Source: Polyangiaceae bacterium
GTDB lineage: Bacteria > Myxococcota_A > Polyangia > Polyangiales > Polyangiaceae
DNA length: 40,497 bases
Direction of reading: 5' to 3'
Assembly (NCBI GenBank): GCA_025453595.1
Contig: JALOQB010000012.1
Location: 1 to 40,497 of the forward strand
Shown piece after piece: positions 27,751-35,722 of this stretch (its first letter is position 1; every line of letters starts with the position of its first letter). The position numbers and the translations under genes were made by a program. The notes below the pieces were generated by a model, which made no database searches, was not told where the DNA came from, and saw only the letters and a program-made list of their open reading frames with translations.

Positions 27751-29435
27751 GGGCGAACGCTCACTTTACCCGGCTCCGGCCCGTCCGGCAGGATCAGATC
27801 CGCAGGCCACGGGCACGGGACCCCCTCGACGACCCCCTCGATGGCCCCGGAGACCCCGTGGAGGCAGGGACGGTCGAGGCCGCTTGTCTCGTAAAAATAC
27901 CGGTTGGTGGGCTCATGTCCGAAGCGCGCATCCCCGAGCACCGGGTGGCCCAGGGCCGCCAGCCGCTTGCGGGCTGCCCCCAGGGTGCCCTCCGGGAGGT
28001 CGAGGTCGAGCTCGGAGTGCCCTCCGCGGACCTCGATGCGCCGGTACCGGGCGCCGTCGCCCAGGGCCCCGGTCCGGTGGGTCACCCCGCGGACCCAGGC
28101 CCGCCACCGGGTCCTTGCCGTCTGCCCCGCCGGGGCCCCCTCCCGCAGGAAGAAGCAGGGGCCGCTCACGTCCCGATCCAGCCGCGACAGGGCCGTTACC
28201 CCGCCCAGGCCGGGCAGCCCGCGCACCCGGGCCTGCAGCGAGCCCACCGCCTCGTGCGGCGGCTTCTCGAAGCAAAGCCACGCCTCCCCTTCCCCCAGCA
28301 GCCTCGGCGCCGCCGGGGGGCGTCGCTCCAGGAGCACCAGCGTCTCGACCTCGCCGGTCTGGGGCATCATGTCGTGGGGTCGCACCCGGAGCGGGGCGTA
28401 GCCCAGCCGCGCCAGGTGGGCCAGGTCCCGGGCCAGGGTCCGGGGCTCGCAGGACATGTAGGCAATGGCCCGGGGGCCCAGCGCCGCCAGCGCCTCCCGC
28501 ACGGGGGGGGGGAGCCCGCGCCGCGGCGGGTTCGCCACGACCAGGTCGTAAGCCCGTCGCTCTTGCGGGAGCGCCCGGAGCACCTCGGCCGCGTCCCCGG
28601 TCAGCGCCCGCAGCGGGACCCGGGCCCGCGACGCCGCCTCGCCCGCGGCCCGCGACGCCGGCTCGAAGGCCTCGACGCTGTCCACCGGGACGCCGCGGGC
28701 CGCGATGGCGAGCCCGAGGAACCCGGAACCTCCATACAGCTCCAGGACGGGCCCGCGGGCCTCGTCGGCGATGGCCTGCTGGAGGGCGGTGGCCTGGCCG
28801 CGGTGGGCCTGGACGAAGGCGCCGAAGGTGGCGAGGACGCGGGCGGAGCCGAGGGAATCCTCGAAGAGGGAGGGCCCGAGGAGGGGGATGGTTTGAGGAC
28901 CAAGGATCTGGGGTGCGCCGGGTCGAACGAGGTTGAGGGCGACGGCGAGGAGCTCGGGGGAGGCGAGGGCCTGGGCGGCGCGGCGGGCGTCGTCGAGGGG
29001 AGGAGGGTTCTGGAGAGGGACGACGAGGGTGAGGAGGACGCCGCTGCGGCGAGGGGAGTGGATCTCGCGGAGGTCGATGGCGCGGAGGTGCTCGCGGAGC
29101 CAGCCGGGGGCGGCGAGGGCGTCGCGGACGAGCTGGGCGACGCGGAGCAGAGGGGGAGCGAGGACGCGGCACCCGGGCAGGTCGAGGACCTGGTGGTCGG
29201 AGCCAGGGGCGAAGAGGCCGAGGGCGCCGTCGGGGCCGACGACCCACTTGGCGCGGGTGCGGTAGGCCTCGACGGGGGAGGCGGGGACGACGGGCTCGAT
29301 GGTCGCCGAGGCGAGCTCGTGGAAGGGGGCGAAGGCGAGGGAGAGGCGCTGGTGCTTGCGCTGGAGCTGCTCGGGGAGGGGCAGAGCGAGCAGGGGACAG
29401 CCGGGGCAGACCTCGGCGTGGGGGCAGTCGAGCAT
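27747..29435 (-). CDS. Fused RNA m5U methyltransferase (TrmA/RlmD-like) and RluA-like pseudouridine synthase
   Basis: A 562-residue two-part protein. The N-terminal part has Cys4-x5-Cys10-x2-Cys13 and a fourth Cys89, the 4Fe-4S pattern of RlmD/RlmC enzymes, then VLELYGGSGFLGLAIA (230-245) as SAM motif I, VVANPPRRGL (299-308), and the catalytic Cys329 in YMSCEPRTLARDL. The C-terminal part (from about 380) has SRLDRDVSG (417-425) matching the RluA catalytic-loop HRLDxxTSG with Asp420, and RLAALGHPVLGDARFG (491-506), the conserved end of RluA domains. It lacks an N-terminal S4 domain and is shorter than usual. Together they would modify two uridines of rRNA or tRNA. The fusion itself is unusual; substrate is inferred from family only. 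Confidence 0.85.
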
Positions 29436-29442
29436 GCGGGGC

Positions 29443-30060
29443 TCAGCGCAGGGGCGCGCGGCGGGCGCCGGCGGGCAGGGGGCTGTCGCGGAGGAAGAGC
29501 AGGTTGATGGCGTTGACCGAGGCGTGGGCCAGCAGCGGCCCGACGAGGGAGCCGCTGAGGCGGAAGATCAGGCCCAGGCCAAGGCCGACGGCGGCGGCCC
29601 AGAGGGACCAGATCCAGCGGACCTGGCCCCGGGCCTGGTGGGCGAGGCCGAAGAGGAGGCTGGAGAGGACAAGGCCCAGGGCAGGCTCGAGGAGGGCGCG
29701 GAAGAAGAGCTCTTCGGCGGCGCTGGAGAGCAGGGCCAGCAGGAGCACCGGGCCGACGCCGAGGCCCCGGGCGAAGGGGCTGAGTTCATCCTGGAGGCGA
29801 CGGGCCCAGGCAAAATGGGCCACGAACACCCGGGTCGAGAGGACGACCGCGGCGGCGAAGAGGGCGCCGAGGAGGGCGCTGAGGGAGAGCGCCTGCGACA
29901 GCGAGAGGAGGAGCCAGGGGGCCGGGTGTTCGAGGGGGCGGCCCTCGCGCACGACCAGGGTCAAGCCAAGGGCGAGCAGGGAGAGGGCAAGGTAGATGAG
30001 CGCCGCGAGGCGCCACTGGCTCTCGGAACTTCGTTGCACTGCGGGGGAATCCCTTAGCAT
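29443..30060 (-). CDS. CPBP-family intramembrane protease
   Basis: A 205-residue polytopic membrane protein of the CPBP (CAAX protease and bacteriocin-processing, Abi/Rce1-like) family. The first motif is SAAEELFFRALL (113-124, Glu116/Glu117 and Arg121), the second is LFGLAHQ (136-142, His141), and the third HASVNAINL (179-187, His179 and Asn183). Five or six hydrophobic segments surround them. These are glutamate-type intramembrane endopeptidases. In Myxococcus the myxosortase that trims MYXO-CTERM proteins belongs to this family, and this window encodes a MYXO-CTERM-like protein, but the genes are not adjacent and CPBP paralogues are many. It lies 7 nt upstream of the RNA-modification fusion. 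Confidence 0.88.
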   Translation of the reverse strand: MLRDSPAVQRSSESQWRLAALIYLALSLLALGLTLVVREGRPLEHPAPWLLLSLSQALSLSALLGALFAAAVVLSTRVFVAHFAWARRLQDELSPFARGLGVGPVLLLALLSSAAEELFFRALLEPALGLVLSSLLFGLAHQARGQVRWIWSLWAAAVGLGLGLIFRLSGSLVGPLLAHASVNAINLLFLRDSPLPAGARRAPLR

Positions 30061-30078
30061 GCCCGGGGGCCCGGGGGG

Positions 30079-31710
30079 CTAGGGGTCTTCGGGGGCCCGG
30101 GGGAAAGAGAGCGGGGGGGGCTCGGCCAGGGCCCGGGTGTCGTAGAGCCAGAAGCGACCCTGGTGGGCCAGCAGGCGGACCCGGTAGGACTGCTCCTTGA
30201 AGACGAGGCGGGTGGGGTCCTCGTAGGAGGCGGGGGCCCGGACCAGCACGGTGTCGTAGGCGTGGGTCCAGGGGGCATGAAAATCGACCTTGCTGGCGTC
30301 CCACTCGAAGCCGCCGGGGCCCGGGGGCAGGGCCTTGCCGCGGCGGTAGTGGACCGGCATGCTCTCGAACTTGGTGAAGGTGTAGGCGATCTGGCCCGGG
30401 CGACGCGCCTGGTAGACCGCGAGCAGGTGGACGTACACCTCCCGCGAGATACGGTCGGCGGCGGGCTCGTAGGTGACAGCGATGACCTTCCGCTCCGGGG
30501 GGATGGCGTCGAGGATGGCCGAGGCATCCTGGGCGCCGCCCATCGTGGACCAGAGGCGCGCGGTGTTGGCCCCGGCGGCGACCCCGAGCCCGGCGGCCAC
30601 CGCCTGGAGCTCCTCGCGGTGCGGCATCAGGCGCAGGGGGATCGCGCCCACCAGGAAGACCATCGCCAGCGAGGGGAAGCGCTCGTAGACAAACCAGGTG
30701 GCGACGAAGACCTTGGGGATCAGCAGGTAGCAGCCCAGAAACGCGAGAAAGAGCCAGCGGATGGCCCGCAGGTCGAGGCGCGCCTGGTCCTCGGAGGAGC
30801 GAGGCTCGGGGGCCCCTGCGTAGGTGAGCACCAGCGCCACCAGCAGGGCCAGGCCCAGCAGGATGTTGTCCGACAGGTCGTAGGTGTTCCCCACGCTCAT
30901 GGAGAGCAGGTGGCGCAGCTTGTACCAGAGGGGATCGTCGAGGCCCTCGAAGGAGGATTCTTCCCAGTTGGAGAAGGACGAGGTGGTCTGGTAACGGAAG
31001 ACGAAGACGCTCCAGAGGATGCCGGGCATCACCGGCAGCGGCGTGGCGATCAGCTTGCTCAGCCGCGCCCCCCAGGTGGGCCCCAGGTCTCGAAGCCGCG
31101 AGAGCTGGATGACGCCGAGGCCGAAGCAGAGGCACAGCATCGCCAGCACGTGGCCGTAGGCGCAGAAGCAGGAGCAGAGCAGCAGCCGCGGCAGCATGGC
31201 GCGCTCGCCCCGCTGGTACCGCAGGAACCAGGTGATCCCCAGGAGCGCCACCGGGAAGGTGAGGTTCCAGTTGGCGAACCCCCACGCCATCCCGCGGCTG
31301 TAGGTGATGGGCAGCGCCAGGCAGGCGTACCAGCGAGGTCGGTCCGCCTCCCGGGCCACGGCGAGGGCCGCCAGCGCCAGCAGCGACGGGTACAGAGCCA
31401 TCACCACGCGCCCCGCATGCTCGGGCTTCATCACGTACGAGAGCAGCGCCACCAGCACGTGAAAGCCCCCGTTGTAGGTGATGTAGTTCACCTCGTAGAG
31501 CGCATGCTCCGGGGCGCTGGCGTCGAAGAGCCGGTGCATGATCGCCGCCAGCGCCACGTGCTGGTGGTAGTCGATGAGCGGCAGGTACGGCGTCACGAAG
31601 AAGGCCAGCGTGAACAGCCCTACCCCGCCCCAGAACGAGGCCGTCAGCCCCGGGGCCCCCAGCTTCAGCAGATCCCAGGGGTCGCGCCGCTGGTCCGCGC
31701 CATTCCTCAT
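30079..31710 (-). CDS. Large polytopic membrane protein, possibly GT-C fold
   Basis: A 543-residue protein I do not recognise. About ten hydrophobic segments fill residues 20 to 400, and the last ~150 residues are soluble, probably outside the cytoplasm. The first extracytoplasmic loop has PLIDYHQHVALAAIMHRL, whose acidic residue sits where GT-C glycosyltransferases (polyprenyl-phosphate-sugar dependent) carry their catalytic Asp/Glu. GT-C architecture is therefore possible but unproven. ATG at 31710 is chosen; an upstream ATG at 31755 would add 15 residues. It lies 18 nt upstream of the CPBP protease gene and heads the operon that leads to cdsA. Confidence 0.8.
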   Translation of the reverse strand: MRNGADQRRDPWDLLKLGAPGLTASFWGGVGLFTLAFFVTPYLPLIDYHQHVALAAIMHRLFDASAPEHALYEVNYITYNGGFHVLVALLSYVMKPEHAGRVVMALYPSLLALAALAVAREADRPRWYACLALPITYSRGMAWGFANWNLTFPVALLGITWFLRYQRGERAMLPRLLLCSCFCAYGHVLAMLCLCFGLGVIQLSRLRDLGPTWGARLSKLIATPLPVMPGILWSVFVFRYQTTSSFSNWEESSFEGLDDPLWYKLRHLLSMSVGNTYDLSDNILLGLALLVALVLTYAGAPEPRSSEDQARLDLRAIRWLFLAFLGCYLLIPKVFVATWFVYERFPSLAMVFLVGAIPLRLMPHREELQAVAAGLGVAAGANTARLWSTMGGAQDASAILDAIPPERKVIAVTYEPAADRISREVYVHLLAVYQARRPGQIAYTFTKFESMPVHYRRGKALPPGPGGFEWDASKVDFHAPWTHAYDTVLVRAPASYEDPTRLVFKEQSYRVRLLAHQGRFWLYDTRALAEPPPLSFPRAPEDP

Positions 31711-31805
31711 GGCCGCACCGAAGCCCCAGCCCCCTCGGGAGGTCAAGCGGTCCATTTCGGACTTGCGTCCCCGCCGGGTCGTGCGTTATCTCTTGTCCTC
31801 ACGAC

Positions 31806-31824
31806 GGAAGGGGTCACCCCTTCC
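31806..31824. promoter_or_regulatory. 19-bp palindrome, candidate operator
   Basis: GGAAGGGGT and ACCCCTTCC form perfect 9-bp arms around a single central C. It lies about 96 nt upstream of the membrane-protein start at 31710 and 5 bp outside the large inverted repeat. The symmetry and position suggest a dimeric regulator's site controlling the operon. No matching regulator can be named. Confidence 0.45.
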
Positions 31825-31828
31825 TGCT

Positions 31829-32129
31829 CTTTGAAACGTTTCCTGGTGCTGTGAGTGTGACGAATGTACCAGCCTCCGCGCCCTGAGCGCAGGGGCGGCG
31901 TTGCGCCGTCCTGGTCTTCTTCCCTGCACAGTCTTCCCAAGGTAGCCTTTTCTTGGTTCCCTTCGCCGTATGCACCCTAGCGCGCGGCTAGGAGCTGAGA
32001 CAACGGCGCGACCGCCGTTTCCTAGCCGCGCGCTAGGGTGCATACGGCGGGGAACCGGTGAGGCTACCGTGTACCACGAGAGAAGGTGATACCCCTGCCG
32101 CTCTCACGGCACCAGGAAACGTTTCAAAG
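31829..32129. repeat. Nested ~300-bp inverted-repeat element (MITE-like or structural)
   Basis: Outer 27-bp arms at 31829-31855 and 32103-32129 match with one mismatch; each contains the palindrome GAAACGTTTC. Inner 30-bp arms at 31964-31993 and 32020-32049 are perfect. Between the inner arms a third stem pairs AACGGCG with CGCCGTT (32002-32019). Partial pairing continues between outer and inner arms (AGGTAGCC/GGCTACC). The left arm has extra sequence containing two small hairpins (31879-31897 and 31896-31908). No coding potential is seen. It fits a miniature inverted-repeat element or a regulatory cruciform; a clear target duplication is not visible. Confidence 0.75.
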
Positions 32130-32167
32130 CTTGCCGTCGGTGAGTGCGATGGTAGTGGGCTTGCCTC

Positions 32168-33436
32168 ATGCATCCCATCTTGTTTCGCATCCCCTTCCCC
32201 GGCTGGGAGCTACCCCTGCTGGGCAAGATCACCAGCATCCCCATCTACAGCTACGGCGTCATGCTGGGGCTGTCGATCGTGGTCGGCTGGTACCTGACGC
32301 TGGGCCTCGCCAAGCGAGACGGGCTGCCGCAGGAGGAGATGGCCAACAACTACGTGTTCACGGCGTTGATGGCGATCCTGGGCTCGCGCGTGCTCTACGT
32401 GGTGACCAACCCGGACGAGTTCAAGTCCCTCGCCGATATCTTCGCGCTGCGCCGCGGCGGGCTCGTCGCTTACGGCGGTTTTCTCGGCGGCTTCCTGGGG
32501 AGCTGGCTCTACCTCAAGCGCAAGAAGCTGCCCCTGCTGCCCTGGGCTGACGTCGCGGTCCCCAGCCTGGCGACCGGGCTGATGATCACCCGCGTGGGCT
32601 GTTACCTCTTCGGCTGCGACTACGGCAAGCGGCTCTCGGACACGGCGCCGGGGGTGCTGAAGCGCCTCGGCACCTTCCCCCACTGGCCCGAGGGGACGCT
32701 GGACAAGGGCACCGGCTCCCCTGCCTGGGTCGCCCACGTCGAGCGACACCTGGTGGCCGGCGACGCGTCCAGCTCGCTCCCTGTACACCCCACGCAGATC
32801 TACGAGTCCCTGGTGGGGCTCTCGCTTTTTGCCCTGGTGATGCTGCAGCGCAAGCACCAGAAGTTCCGCGGCCAGGTCTTCCTGCTCTTCACCTTCGCCT
32901 ACGGCTTCTGCCGCTACAGCCTCGAGATCCTGCGCGATGACGCCGAGCGCGGGGAGTACGGCCCCCAGATGGCCGAGCACCTGCTGGTCCCCGGTGGCCT
33001 GCTGCTGCTGGGCCTCGCCTACATCTTCTTCATCGCCCGGGCCATCGAGCTCAAGCCCCTGCGCCTCGCCACCCAGGCGGTGGCCTTGCTGCCCGCCCTC
33101 GGTCTGTTCCTGGCGCTGCGTCCGCCGGGCTTCGCCGAGCAGGTGCTGGTGCGGCTGTCGACGTCCCAGTGGGTCGCCCTGCTGACCGGCCTGGCCGCCG
33201 CCTTCGCGTACAACACCTTCTCGGACGCCGCCAAGGCCCACCCGGAGCGCGCCATGGCCCTCGAGCTCCCCGGAGACGAGGCCCCCGCTGCCGAGGAGGA
33301 GGCCCCCCGGCCGAAGAAGCGCAAGAAGAAGAAGGCCAAGGCCGAGGCCACCCCGGAGGCCACCCCCGAGGCCGCCCCCGAGGCCAGCACCGACGAATCT
33401 CCCGCCGACGAAGGCGAGAAGCTCAAGCCAGCCTGA
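32168..33436 (+). CDS. lgt: Prolipoprotein diacylglyceryl transferase with charged tail
   Basis: A 422-residue inner-membrane enzyme attaching diacylglycerol from phosphatidylglycerol to the lipobox cysteine, first step of lipoprotein maturation. Motifs include YSYGVMLGL (27-35), GGLVAYGGFLGG (97-108), RVGCYLFGCDYG (142-153) at the position of the usual RxGNFxN, and HPTQIYES (207-214). An extra segment (about 155-205) precedes the HPTQIYE motif. The last ~60 residues (about 365-422) form a Lys/Ala/Glu-rich tail not found in typical Lgt. About seven or eight membrane helices are predicted by eye. The next gene, 29 nt downstream, encodes a lipoprotein. Confidence 0.95.
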   Translation: MHPILFRIPFPGWELPLLGKITSIPIYSYGVMLGLSIVVGWYLTLGLAKRDGLPQEEMANNYVFTALMAILGSRVLYVVTNPDEFKSLADIFALRRGGLVAYGGFLGGFLGSWLYLKRKKLPLLPWADVAVPSLATGLMITRVGCYLFGCDYGKRLSDTAPGVLKRLGTFPHWPEGTLDKGTGSPAWVAHVERHLVAGDASSSLPVHPTQIYESLVGLSLFALVMLQRKHQKFRGQVFLLFTFAYGFCRYSLEILRDDAERGEYGPQMAEHLLVPGGLLLLGLAYIFFIARAIELKPLRLATQAVALLPALGLFLALRPPGFAEQVLVRLSTSQWVALLTGLAAAFAYNTFSDAAKAHPERAMALELPGDEAPAAEEEAPRPKKRKKKKAKAEATPEATPEAAPEASTDESPADEGEKLKPA

Positions 33437-33465
33437 AGGGCGGATCCGGGCTAAGCTACGCCCCG

Positions 33466-35715
33466 ATGCCGCTCCTCACGCTCCCGGGCCTGCCCCGCCG
33501 CCTCCTCTCGCTGGCCGGAGTGCTCGCCCTCTCGACCGGGTGCAACCTCAGCAACACCCCGCCTCCTCTGCCGCCACCGCCTCGCCCCCCGGCGGGCCCG
33601 GTCGAGCCCGAGGCCATCAGCGAGGATGCCTTCGCCCGCGCCGCCGAATCCCTGCTCCGGCAGGGAACCCCCACCGCCCAGCGCCAGGCCCTGCTGGCGG
33701 GCGTCGTCCAGCGCCAGATGCAGCACGCCGTCGAGCGGCTCAAGGCCCGCCAGACGGAGCGCGGCCTCAACACCGTCCTCGGTGGGCTCTACCTGATCCG
33801 CGCCGGGGAGTACCGCCCCCAGATGCTCCAGGGCCCCGGGGAGCAGGCCCTCGCCCTCGCCGCCGATGCCATCGCCGCCACCGGCGACGAGGGCCGCGCC
33901 CAGGCCCTCTACCAGCTCCGACGCAGCGCCTTGCCCGACAACCACCCGGCCCAGCGCGACCTCCAGGAGCATCTCGAAGCGCTCCAGCGATGGGTCGCCG
34001 AGCAGGGGGAAAAACCAGGGGTCGGCCCCACCGAGGCGGCCGGCATGGTGCAGCGCCGCGCGGTCGCGCGGGCCCTCCTTGAGCCCACCGACGAGGCCCT
34101 CCAGGAGGCTCGCGTCGCCGTCCAGCGCTGGGTCGACGCCGGTCTCGTCTTCCAGTCCCAGTACCGCTCCTCTCCCAAGGCCCCGCTCCGCCGCGAGGAG
34201 ATGGTCGAGGGCGTCCGCTCCATCTCCTCCGGCGCCGCCACCCTCATGGCCCTCCTGCTGCGCCACGGCGACATCGGCGCCGCCGCCCAGGGCCTCGACG
34301 CCTCCCCCTTCCGCCAGATCGCTCCCCCCGGGCTCGCCCAGCGCCTCAACGCCGCCGCCCGCGAGGACGACCCGGACGCCTGGCGTGAGATCCTTGACCT
34401 CCTCGTCCGCGCCCAGCAGCGCGACGAGGAGACCGCCGTCGATCGCGCCCTCGTCCAGGCCGCCGCCTTCCGCGTCGCCTCGGACCTCTACCGCCGCGAC
34501 CCCTCCAGCGTCGACATCGGCTTCTACCTCGCCTCCTCCCTCATCGCCCAGGGCATGCCCGAGGTCGCCGCCTCCGTCCTCCTCGAACCCGCTCGCAAGC
34601 ACCCGGACCCGCGCGTCCTCTCCCAGTACGCCGAGCTCCTCCTCCGCGCCCTCCTCGGCGAGGAAGAGGCCGACGACCCCGCCAGCGCTCGCCGCACCTT
34701 CGCCGCCGCACGCCCCCTCCTCGAGCTCGCCGAGCAACCTTCCCTCAAGGGTAAAGTTCGACCCTCCCCCGCCCAGATCCGCTTCCTGGCGGCGGGCATC
34801 GAGGGGCGCGCTGGCGAGCTGGGGGCGGCCCGCGAGCTGCTGGCGCAGAGCGCCCGGGAGGAGCCCAGCGCCCTGACCTGGCGCACCCTGGCCGAGATCG
34901 ATCGGCAGCTCGGGAACCTGCCGGGAGCCCTCGAACACACCGAGCAGATGGAGCGCTCCCCGGACGCGCAGCGCGACCCGCTGCTGAAGGCGGATGCGCT
35001 GCTGCTGGCCTCCGATCTGCGCCGCGATCAAAACTCGCGGGACCGGGCCCGGGAGGACGCGCTCAAGGCGTACCAGGTGGTGCTGAGCGCGCGCCAGGGC
35101 GCCTCCGGTCTGCAGCTGGCGCGGGCCGAGCGGCTGCTGGCGCGGGTCCTGGATCGGCTGGGCGAAGAGGCGGGGGCCCGGCGGGCGTCGGACCGGGCGA
35201 TGCAGCTGTCCCGGGGGGACGCCCGGCAGTTCGCGGTCACCGCCCTGGAGACCATGGCGCGTGCCTACGTCGCGAAGGATCTGAAGCTGGCCAGGAGCGT
35301 CGGCCAGGAGACCTTCGGGGTGCAGCTGCGGGACGACGAGCTGGTGTACCTGGGGGTGTGGCTCCAGCTCCTGGAGCGTGAGCTGGGGGCGCGCCCGGAT
35401 GGCACCGCCAGCAAGCTGCTCGAGAGCGTCGAGCAGGGCTCCCGCTGGTCCGGGCGGCTGGCGGCGTGGGCCGGAGGCAAGCTCAACGACGAGGGGCTCG
35501 CGAGCGCCGCGAAGACCCCGGGCCAGCGGACCGAGGCGACCTTCTACCTGGCCCTGGCCCGGCGCAGCGCCGGCAAGACCGGGGACGCCGAGGCCAGCCT
35601 GCGGCAGATCATCCAGGCCCCGACCCTCGACCTCATGGAGCTGCAGATCGCCCGGGATCTGCTGGCCGGCAACGATCGCAAGCTCCCCGGGGCGCTCCCC
35701 AGCGCGGCGCCGTGA
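33466..35715 (+). CDS. TPR-repeat lipoprotein
   Basis: A 749-residue lipoprotein. The signal peptide ends at LSTGC (Cys26) and is followed by a Pro-rich stretch (about 31-43). The rest is helical with repeated TPR-like pairs, most clearly in the C-terminal half: EDALKAYQVVLSARQGASGL, RAERLLARVLDRLGEEAGAR and FYLALARRSAGKTGDAEASL. Helices rich in Ala/Leu/Arg dominate and no enzyme motifs are visible. It probably scaffolds protein complexes in the periplasm. It is 29 nt after lgt, so likely co-transcribed with the enzyme that would lipidate it. ATG at 33466 is set by the signal peptide. The gene ends 7 nt from the convergent Cys-rich gene. Confidence 0.85.
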   Translation: MPLLTLPGLPRRLLSLAGVLALSTGCNLSNTPPPLPPPPRPPAGPVEPEAISEDAFARAAESLLRQGTPTAQRQALLAGVVQRQMQHAVERLKARQTERGLNTVLGGLYLIRAGEYRPQMLQGPGEQALALAADAIAATGDEGRAQALYQLRRSALPDNHPAQRDLQEHLEALQRWVAEQGEKPGVGPTEAAGMVQRRAVARALLEPTDEALQEARVAVQRWVDAGLVFQSQYRSSPKAPLRREEMVEGVRSISSGAATLMALLLRHGDIGAAAQGLDASPFRQIAPPGLAQRLNAAAREDDPDAWREILDLLVRAQQRDEETAVDRALVQAAAFRVASDLYRRDPSSVDIGFYLASSLIAQGMPEVAASVLLEPARKHPDPRVLSQYAELLLRALLGEEEADDPASARRTFAAARPLLELAEQPSLKGKVRPSPAQIRFLAAGIEGRAGELGAARELLAQSAREEPSALTWRTLAEIDRQLGNLPGALEHTEQMERSPDAQRDPLLKADALLLASDLRRDQNSRDRAREDALKAYQVVLSARQGASGLQLARAERLLARVLDRLGEEAGARRASDRAMQLSRGDARQFAVTALETMARAYVAKDLKLARSVGQETFGVQLRDDELVYLGVWLQLLERELGARPDGTASKLLESVEQGSRWSGRLAAWAGGKLNDEGLASAAKTPGQRTEATFYLALARRSAGKTGDAEASLRQIIQAPTLDLMELQIARDLLAGNDRKLPGALPSAAP

Positions 35716-35722
35716 GCGCAGT

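Larger units (their letters stand above)
31711..32167. other. Gene-free interval between two divergent operons
   Basis: These 457 nt separate the membrane-protein operon (minus) from lgt (plus) and contain no convincing gene. Most is occupied by the nested inverted repeat; the remainder includes the 19-bp palindrome and, at 32130-32167, a short leader with GGTAGTGGG before the lgt ATG. Promoters for both operons must lie here or within the repeat. Confidence 0.7.
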
